From Nicotiana tabacum (taxonomy: Eukaryota; Streptophyta; Magnoliopsida; Solanales; Solanaceae), in the NCBI RefSeq assembly GCF_000715075.1, contig NC_134089.1, positions 109,623,157 to 109,687,156 of the forward strand: a stretch of DNA of 64,000 nt, in the 5' to 3' direction. The notes beneath the pieces were generated by a model. That model was not told the origin of the DNA. It was given only the letters and a program-made list of their open reading frames with translations, and ran no database searches. Of the stretch, positions 56,401-64,000 are shown in pieces (the stretch's first letter is position 1; every line of letters begins with the position of its first letter). The position numbers were made by a program, and so were the translations under genes.

Positions 56401-57435
56401 TAGCGTCCTTTAATAAGGAATTCTATTAATCCTGTTAATCTAGATTTAGCTTAAGAAGTGCTCGGAGTAAGCGTAGCATTTCATCAATCTCGTATGTATT
56501 TCCTTTATCAAAATTAAAAGCATGTTCCATGAGATACCGCGTTCTTCCCCTTGTAACCAGATAATTAATAAGAAGTCAGGATTAGCTAGGCATGCTATTT
56601 GATCAGCATACATTTTTCTTTCTTTTATTTTTAGAGACGAACATAATAGAAATATAGTCACTTTAGGATATCCCTTCTAAAATAATGAGATGAGCCTCGC
56701 CGAATAAAGTGCAAATTGCGGGGCCCTCAATAATTAATCATAATAAATGCTTAGAACTTGGGATGGACCGTTCAGTAAATTTCACTGCCTTCCCCAAAGA
56801 TAATAACGCGTTAGACTCTTTAGGCGCGACCCAATTAAAATTACATCCTTAAATTCGGGTGCACATTGATGTGACCCAAATCCAAATCTCAACGAAGTCG
56901 AAATGTGTTAATAACTACGGGTGCATTGATTGTGACGTGGTTCGAGATGCATTTTCACGACGTTGCAATTCTCTAAAAATAAATAATAATAATAATAATA
57001 AAAGCGGGTTCGAGATGCATTTTCACGACGTTGCAATTCTATATAAAATAAATGATAATAATAAAAGCGGTTTTAAATTTAATGAAAGCACATAAGTCAT
57101 AACATGTATTTAAATCAGATATTTAGCCATTATAACAATTTAAGCGACCGTGCTAGAACCACGGGATTCGAGGGTGCCTAACACCTTCCCTCGGGTCAAC
57201 ATAATTCCTTACTTAGAATTTCTGGTTCGCAGACTTCATTTGGAAAAGTCGAAAATTTCCTCGATTTGGGATTCAAGATAAACCGGTGACTTGGGACACC
57301 AAAAGCCAAACCTTTCCCAAGTGGCGACTCTGAATTAAATAAATAATCTCATTTCGAATATTGTCACTTAAATTGGAAAAACTCCCTCGCGCATCTAACC
57401 CTTCGGGGCCGGGCGCGCAAAAAGGAGGTGTGACA
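53448..57435 (+). repeat. Ogre 3' LTR (3988 bp)
   Basis: A near-complete copy of 35673-39425 that retains the segment at about 54102-54322 missing from the 5' LTR. It has a 60-bp tandem duplication (56941-57003 and 57008-57068) next to a short AAT run. Confidence 0.93.
54143..54149 (+). promoter_or_regulatory. Candidate Ogre LTR TATA box (TATATAA)
   Basis: TATATAA lies in a CT-rich, promoter-like stretch about 700 bp into the LTR. It exists only in the 3' LTR, because the 5' LTR has lost this segment. Confidence 0.4.
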
Positions 57436-57440
57436 TGAAG
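57436..57440. other. Target-site duplication of the Ogre element, right (TGAAG)
   Basis: It follows the LTR end GTGTGACA and equals 35668-35672. Confidence 0.9.
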
Positions 57441-57644
57441 TATATACAAATTCTTAATATTAAATATCTTATATAAATCCTTCCTTATTTATATAACGCG
57501 CGTAACATAACAAATTTACTAATAAAGAAAACAACGTTTGAAAAATTATTAAAGTAGCAAACTTTTGTCAGTACTCCTTTTCTTTTCCCCCAACTAAGGA
57601 CTCCTTTTAAGTTTAGTAGTTTTGATTTTTGTTAAAAATATTTA
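57441..57644 (+). other. Continuation of the Helitron interrupted by Ogre
   Basis: AT-rich sequence that should join 35667 when the Ogre insertion is removed. No Helitron 3' hairpin was recognised before the next 5' end. Confidence 0.45.
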
Positions 57645-60016
57645 TCTGTACTATATTAAAAGCACGAAGACTCTTAGTGAAATGTCGTTCGCCTTTTTTA
57701 CCCTTTAAAAATAAATATTATATTGAAAAAAATTGTAATTTAAATTTACTTTCCTAATATTTAGGATTTTGAAATCAATTAAGATTTTGGTTATTAAATA
57801 TCTCTTTATTCAACAAGGTAGGAAGTCCTATGAATTTTAAGTCAGCCAAGATTTTATATATTACAAATCCTTTCCTTGAAAATTTTGTTGCCCAAACACG
57901 AGAGAAAGAAAAATATGATTGAATTTGATTATAATAATTTATTGTAAAATTGAAGTTCGATGTAATTTATTTTTCTGATCAAATCTCAATAATTAGTGAT
58001 TCAATGTAATTTAACTAAAATGTTGCATATTAAATTATTTCTTTATTTAAAACTTATAATGAGCTAATATTAACAATTTGAATCAACAAAAAAAATCAAA
58101 ATAATAGTATTTTTGGTTGTATGTAAATTATAATTACAGTCGAATATAACAACTGTAATTATGCAAAAAATATTATCGTATGTACGAAGTCTTAATATTT
58201 AAAAATTTAAAATTAATATAATATGGATAATTAATATATTTTGTTTTTGATGAAGACCATATCGGAAGGTTTCTTTTCCTTTTCATAAATAGGCTTTCCC
58301 AACGGCAGTAGGGATTCTTACTTGATTTTGCATGATTTGGAATAGGAGTGACAGATACATGATTTACGTTAAAATCTTAAATAATAATTTATTCAAAGTT
58401 TAGATTATAATTTTAAGAAAGAATTACGTATTTAATCACTTGGCACAGCAGCCCAACTAAAAATGGTCTAGGTTTGAAGTCTTTAACCGATTTGGCCCAG
58501 GTTGTATATAATTTGAAAGAAACCTTTCAGTCTTTAGCCCATTATTAAAGACATACTTCTAGGGTTTTTTTCTTTTCTTCTTTCTTCTTTCCCAGCATAC
58601 TCAATCTCTCTTCACTCGCCTCTCTCTTCATTCTCCCTAAAAGTTACAGAATTTTTGTACACACTCGTGATAATCCTCGCATTATATGTCAATTAGATTT
58701 CGATTTTTGAGTTAATTGACAAAAGGAGGTTAAGGTACCACAATAAAATTTGGCATATCAGTCCAAAAAGTATCAGATCTGGCCTAAAAGAGCATCTCCG
58801 GCGACCTCATCTCATATTTTCTTATTTCTCTTAGTTTTTGTTTCATCCTTTGCTACTGGTGAAGCCCAGATTTGAATGCCAAAATCTCGCCGGAAAAATT
58901 TAACACCAGCAACCACTGAAAACTGTAATGTGGTGATGGACAGAAAGTGTTTTCTGGTGTAAATTTGTTATAGGTAGTGTTTATACATACTTATACAATA
59001 TTGTATAAATATGTATAAGTGTGTATATGTGCGTACAATGTTGTATAAATTAGATATATTTTTAATGTATAAGTGTATATATACATTGTACGTGTATAAT
59101 AGGCATCCATGGATGTTTGACCCTTTCTTCTTTTCTTCTTCTTTTCTTCTTCTTTATCTTATTTTTCTGATATACATTATTAGAGATTGTATATACAAGT
59201 TTATACAGAGTTATACATCATTATACATGTAATGCACATGTGCAGTTAAATCTAAAATTAAAATTTTATATATTCAATCTATGTATAAATCGACTTTTCT
59301 TGTTGATTTATTTGCAAAATCATGAACGTGCAATAATTTTTTAATTTTTATTTTTTATTTATGCTATTTGGAACTTGGAAAAGAAGAAAATTTAAGGTTA
59401 TTAAGTTGCATTATATATGAATTTGAATTTTTTATAGCTGGAATAGGAATATATACAAACTTGGGGAAGAAAAATAAAAAGTCACCGAATTTTCGTGCTT
59501 GAAGATCTGCAAAATAAAAAGAAAAAGAAAAAAACACTTATTTTTTAAACTTTGGCCTATTGTTAATGGGCTACAGATTTGCAAAGTTGTAACTGGATTA
59601 TTTTGCTGCAATATGTATAGGTGGATTGTATTTTTGTGTAATTCTCCCTAATTTTAACCAATACAAATTGTAGCTTTATTTTAGTTAACCAGATTGTATT
59701 GCACGATAGTCTATGAATCTTCACTTAATTTTAACACAAATATAATAAATTTTAATTATATGTAATTTAATATATCGTCTTTAATATGAAAATAAAAATT
59801 AAAACATAAAAGAAAAATACTTATAGAATAATGAAGGTGGCAATTACACCCAAAGAAAAAAACTACTAACTTTTAATTTACACCCAAAGTAGTCATAAGC
59901 GTTCTTTATTTTTTATTAAAACATAAATACACTTCTAATATTATAGTTAAATGATTTTAAAAATTATATATTCATTAAATTAGGGTTCGCGTGCAAAGCG
60001 CGTACCCTAAAATTGT
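57645..60016 (+). mobile_element. Non-autonomous Helitron (about 2.4 kb)
   Basis: It starts TCTGTACTATATTAAAAGCA after an A, as Helitrons should. It ends with the hairpin AGGGT-T-CGCG / CGCG-T-ACCCT (about 59982-60008) and a degenerate CTRR (TTGT). It encodes no Rep or helicase. The interior is AT-rich, with a CT-rich leader-like stretch at about 58555-58650. Confidence 0.65.
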
Positions 60017-61337
60017 TACTATTTTATAAGCACGAAGCTCCTTAGCGAAATATCGTTCGTTTATTTTTACCCCTTAGAAAAAAAGTTCATATAGGACAAA
60101 ATAGTCAATTTAATTTTATTAAGATTTCAAAATAGTTATTTAATTATTTTTCTAATATTTAGGACTTCAGAATTAAATTTTTTTAAAAGATTTTTTCTCA
60201 TATAAAATTTCCTTATTTGTACTATCTAGCATAATTACAATTCGTTCCATTATTGTTATTTGACCCTTTTAAGTATTATTTAAATATATCCTACCTATTC
60301 TTGAAGTTCCGAAAACATACAAATTCTGGATGAACAAGAATACAATGAATCGGTCACATCATCCTTCTTCTCAATTTTTGAAGTTATGCAATGTAAAAAC
60401 TTCCATATACTTTTTGTATATTATTCTGGTATATATCTTTATTTTTTGTGTGTAAATATGTGCGCTAGTTGTATGCATGCAGAGATATCATTGCCTAAAA
60501 AATGAAGACTTTGTCAAGCTAATTCATGTAAGATTTACAGTGTGGTTCATTTGAGCATAAAATTATTTTCTCAGCAACTCCGTATTCAAAGTACAAAACT
60601 AGAGCTATCATGCCATTTTCTTTTTCTTTTCTTACCTTTATAGGAATTTGATTTAAAATATAAAAATAGCTCCAACATTCATATCCTGAGATTTCTTATA
60701 TTGGTGGACGTGGTAACGAAATTAAATTTGTTTTACCCTAATTTGAAAGGAAGTGATACATAGTTTCTAGGAAGAACTGGCAATTGTTAAAAGAGAGAAA
60801 AGGGTTCTAAAATTTTTTGCTATTTTTAAGAAAAATAGTTTTGATTATTAAATGCCAATTTTTTTGGGCTTTTATTGCCAAACCTAAGGTAATGCTAAAA
60901 TATTGTCAATTCTCTTTATGTGTTGTCGTACTATATCATTTTTTCTTAATTGTTTAATAGTACACGCAAATGTCGGCATTGATGGACATGGTAGTTGGCA
61001 ACTCCTAATAGTTGTCAATTACTTATTCCATCCGATCCACTTTAATTAATTTTTTTGACTGTTTTTACACATGTTGAAGAATCCATATTTTAGCATTAAT
61101 TAACAATGAAATTGGTCATGTTAACCTTAATTTGTTCATTGAAAATATAACAAATACTCTTAGGCTCTTTACTCCAAAGACAACTTTGATAATACCTTCT
61201 TGACATATGCAAAAATTAAATATTATGGACCAATTAAAAAAAGTCAAAAAATCAATTAAAATAGACCAGAGGAAGTAATTATTCAACTTGAAGGCATGAG
61301 TATAATTTGATGACTGTTTATACGTCTCATCGCTTTG

Positions 61338-61346
61338 TAGAAACAA
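61338..61346. other. 9-bp target-site duplication, left (TAGAAACAA)
   Basis: It directly precedes GGCAAAATAC and is repeated at 62325-62333. Confidence 0.85.
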
Positions 61347-61465
61347 GGCAAAATACATAAGTTGGCACCCGAATAATGGACCAAATCCCTGTTACACACT
61401 TTCTGTGGACACAAATAATATTGCACACTCAACCTTTTAAAAGTGTGTCTAATACACCCCACTTT
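61347..61465 (+). repeat. Left terminal inverted repeat of the MULE (119 bp)
   Basis: It starts GGCAAAATACATAAGTTGGC and pairs with 62206-62324 with only a few mismatches. Confidence 0.9.
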
Positions 61466-62205
61466 TTTCTTGATCACTTTACCTAAATATAGGTAATGTC
61501 ACGCACCAATAAGGTCGTGACACGTGTCATTAACATAAATAAATAAAACAAAAAATATAAAATTACACATATACCCTCATCTTCTCTAACCCCATCTCTT
61601 CCACCTCCATCTCCTCCTCCACGGACCACCCAAAAAATTAGAACACACAACTCAACCCAAAAATTAGGAGCCCAAGTGATTTAATCCCAGAAAGAAATAA
61701 AAACAACAAAAGCCAATAAGCCATGGCTCACACCACCGTATCATCACCACAACAAGGCCATTGTTAAAAAAATGCAACAATGGCAAAGGTAGATCGAAAA
61801 TTACAACTACTTGGGTACCATATCTATTGAAGCTTATCTACATCAACAAAGACATAAACAGACTATTTTCATTTATAGCTCTCTTCCAAAATTTTGTTTG
61901 TCATTTCCATGGCTGCCATCGCCACCACCAACTTTCAGAATAAAAAATTCAACCTCCTCTTCAAAATAGATTGGAAGCTTGAGATTAATGCAAAATATGT
62001 ATATTTAAGAGAAAATAAGAAAGAAAAAGAAAAAGAAGGGATTTGGTGGGGGGGGGAGGTGTTGGCTGGCGGAAGAGAGAGATAGAGGAAGGGTGGGGAA
62101 GATGAGGAGATTGCAGATACATGGCATAAAATAAATAATTAGACAGTATTTTTATTAGTAGACGCGCTTCTATCGTGGTGTTTTACACATGCTGAGTCCT
62201 GGTCA

Positions 62206-62324
62206 AAAGCGGTGTGTATTAGACACACTTTTAAAAGGTTGAGTGTGTAATATTATTTGTGTCCACAGAAAGTGTGTAACAGGGATTTGGTCCATTGTTC
62301 GGGTGCCAACTTATGTATTTTGCC
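62206..62324 (-). repeat. Right terminal inverted repeat of the MULE (119 bp)
   Basis: It is the reverse complement of 61347-61465 and ends GCCAACTTATGTATTTTGCC. Confidence 0.9.
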
Positions 62325-62333
62325 TAGAAACAA
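62325..62333. other. 9-bp target-site duplication, right (TAGAAACAA)
   Basis: Identical to 61338-61346. Confidence 0.85.
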
Positions 62334-62672
62334 TAGATTAATAGTTGGTGTTTTTACTGTATGGGCATAAAACTTTTGATTAATAAAAAAGATGACAAGT
62401 TAAATAATTTGTAGATACGTCAGCAATAAATAAGTTACAGGGTCAAACAATCCTCAAAATTGAACTATATTTGTTGGATATATATTTTTTCACGTGAACA
62501 ACTATATATTATATTTTTAGGAGGAATATTTATGCCAACAATAAAAAATTTTGGTCATGCTAGTTTAGTTGAACTAACACATACACCAAGAACTTCCTTT
62601 ATAAAGAGGATACAACAATATTATATCATACTATCTCATATAATACTACATCCATCGTTGCAAATGCTATGC

Positions 62673-62850
62673 CACTACTAAAAAAATCAGGTTTTAGCGA
62701 CAGGCAAAAATTGTAGCTAAATAGAAAAATTCATCGCTAATCTCATTTAATGACGAATTAGAGACAAACTATTAAGAAATTCTGTTAGCTATGAGCGATT
62801 TAGCGACCGATTAGCAAAGAAGTTCATAGTTAATTCCGAGTTTTTTTTTG
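62673..62850. mobile_element. CACTA-like terminal fragment
   Basis: CACTACTAAAAAAATCAGG followed by several TTAGCGAC / CGCTAA / GCGACCGATTAGC subterminal motifs looks like one end of a CACTA transposon or a derived MITE. No convincing opposite end or target duplication was found. Confidence 0.4.
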
Positions 62851-63072
62851 TGATAACTAGCTTACCTAATTAAATTATTCATGTTTTCAGGTTCAATGTC
62901 CAACAATTTTGAACTCACCTATTACATTAATGTAATTACACTCATTTTTCCATTTAAATGCATATTGTATCTATTAGGACGCCAATTATTATTACACGCT
63001 GTTTATTCTTGTTATATGCATTTTTAATTAATAGACAAGCTTACACGTGCAATGCACGTGCCATAAAGCTAG

Positions 63073-64000
63073 CAAGTAAAAATAGTTTTTTGTATTTATA
63101 GTAGGCCAAACTAATTGACTCACATTTTTTTTTGAAAAAATAATACTTTATTTTCGACTACTAAATACAAATAATTTCTGGCGCCTAAAAGTCAATAAAG
63201 CCCTAATTTTATCACGAGTATTGGGCCATTAACTCAGTCCACCATAAAATCCTTAAAATTCTCAGTTTCCACTACACGACCTAGAACAACATAAAACTCC
63301 CCAACGAGTACGACGTAACCGAAGCCTGCATCAAGCTCAGAACGGCGTCCCTTTCTGTTCACCTGTTCTCCCTGGCTAGATCTTTCCATATTTACACAGA
63401 GGTATCTGGTTTGTGATTTGAGAATTGAAAGCTCTAGCCTTTTCACATAATCAAAGTGTTGAAAATTATTCAATATTGCTCCGGAACAAGTGTCTTGACA
63501 ATCAACATCATGAGAAAACCAAGTAAGCCTTTTTGGAGTTCTAATTGATCCATCATTAATTATTCCTAAAGTTTATGACTTTATGTTATTGCTGCAAAAT
63601 CCTGCAACGACGTGGCCGGTTGTGATGTGATGTTTGTGTTATTATATTCTTAAAAGTTTATGACTTTATGCTGCTTGTCAGATATAGTTAACCCGTATCT
63701 CTATTAGATAGCCCCATCATTCTACGCATCAACGAACGATAGAAACAAACAACTAAATACTCTACATATATAGTTGAAGTGTCAATGCCGTTAACGTATG
63801 TGTGAATTCGGCCTCCTATTGAGATCCATAGAAATCAAATAAGATTTTAGGTTAAGCAAAGGGCAAATGCTTCTTTATCTTCTAAAGTTATTGAGTCATA
63901 ATTTCGCACATTCTTTCACAACAATTCCGGTTTGCACTATCTTTTCGTCATCATGTCAGTACTCGATCGTCTTATTGACGCTGGGTTTGGTACTATATCG
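63073..64000. other. Unassigned sequence at the right edge
   Basis: No transposon motif is recognised here. It is moderately AT-rich with TGGGCC near 63220. It may be host flanking DNA upstream of a gene. Confidence 0.4.
63510..63522 (+). CDS. Possible first coding exon of a host gene (weak)
   Basis: ATGAGAAAACCAA is followed directly by GTAAGC, a good plant splice donor, and preceded by about 300 bp that resembles a plant 5' UTR with a TGGGCC-type promoter element. The four codons (Met-Arg-Lys-Pro) do not identify a gene, and no downstream exon is seen before the window ends. Confidence 0.2.

Larger units (their letters stand above)
35673..57435 (+). mobile_element. Ogre (Tat lineage) retrotransposon, 21.8 kb
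   Basis: It has two LTRs of about 3.75 and 3.99 kb, a TGAAG target duplication and a 14-kb interior. The order is ORF1, gag, protease, RT-RNase H, archaeal-type RNase H remnant and integrase. ORF1 before gag, the great length and a probable intron between protease and RT identify Ogre. The usual Tat-type PBS is not evident immediately after the left LTR (the bases there are AGACAGATTCGAAAG). Stops and frameshifts make the copy defective. LTR comparison suggests a fairly recent insertion. Confidence 0.92.
61347..62324. mobile_element. Mutator-like non-autonomous element (978 bp)
   Basis: Long terminal inverted repeats and a 9-bp target duplication are the hallmarks of the Mutator superfamily. 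No transposase is present. The interior (about 61560-62100) includes a CT-rich stretch and could be captured gene sequence, but I recognise no protein. Confidence 0.85.
60017..63072 (+). mobile_element. Non-autonomous Helitron (about 3.1 kb) hosting a MULE
   Basis: It begins TACTATTTTATAAGCACGAA with GCTCCTTAGCGAAATATCGTT, like the other starts. It ends CACGTGCA-A-TGCACGTG (63044-63060), then CTAG (63069-63072). No Rep/helicase is visible. It contains the Mutator-like element at 61347-62324 and a CACTA-like fragment at 62673. Confidence 0.65.

Noticed and set aside
57441..57644. 3' end of the Helitron interrupted by Ogre
   Set aside because: No hairpin plus CTRR was recognised; the CGCGCG near 57498 lacks a paired arm.
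62673..62850. Complete CACTA MITE ending near TTTTTTTTTGTGATAA
   Set aside because: The right side does not match the left terminus beyond an A/T run and no 3-bp duplication was found; kept only as a fragment.
63234..63473. Minus-strand frame of 79 codons
   Set aside because: No family resemblance, and it overlaps the presumed leader of a plus-strand gene.

Overview
The window looks like plant nuclear DNA, most likely from a Solanaceae genome (Nicotiana-like). That assignment rests on family recognition only: large Ogre/Tat, Athila and Tekay-type LTR retrotransposons, a plant L1-type LINE and plant non-autonomous Helitron ends. No tRNA, rRNA, CRISPR or complete host gene was recognised. Almost all of it is transposons nested in transposons, so most coding signal is gag/pol in various states of decay.

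Layout from left to right. (1) 1-342: a broken chromovirus (Tekay/Del-like) gag fragment. (2) 343-13366: an Athila-like element on the minus strand. It has a truncated 3' LTR (343-1003), a degenerate third ORF (3014-4903), pol (6114-8883), protease (8884-10047), an Asn/Gln-rich gag (10063-11817), the PBS (11856-11874) and a complete 5' LTR (11880-13366). (3) 13377-21091: a plus-strand element with Tekay-like LTRs, a tRNA-Met-type PBS and a 3.8 kb interior with no recognisable protein. This is a LARD-type non-autonomous element. (4) 21092-24317: the 5' half of a minus-strand LINE, cut inside ORF2.

(5) 24318-34940: a Tat-lineage element on the minus strand, inserted into the LINE with a 5-bp AGGAG target duplication and 562-bp LTRs. 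Its gag-pol frame is interrupted by stops. Its plus-strand (antisense) extra gene at 25263-28139 is open across four predicted exons. (6) 35475-35667 and 57441-63072: Helitron ends, with two head-to-tail junctions. (7) 35673-57435: a 21.8 kb Ogre element on the plus strand, inserted with a TGAAG target duplication. It carries ORF1, gag, protease with a G-patch-like segment, a candidate intron, RT-RNase H, a mostly deleted second RNase H, integrase, and a long 3' region with an array of about 26 telomere-box palindromes. (8) 61347-62324: a Mutator-like element with 119-bp terminal inverted repeats and a 9-bp target duplication. (9) 63073-64000: non-repetitive-looking sequence with a possible first exon of a host gene near 63510.

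Relative ages can be read partly from nesting. The LINE predates the Tat element, and the Helitron sequence predates the Ogre and the Mutator-like element. By hand count the Tat LTRs differ at about 21 of 562 positions, mostly transitions. The parts of the Ogre LTRs I compared differ by roughly 1-2%. The points most worth attention are the spliced antisense gene, the lesions in the RNase H regions of both Tat-lineage elements, the telobox array, the thrice-repeated Ogre boundary motif and the Helitron concatemer.
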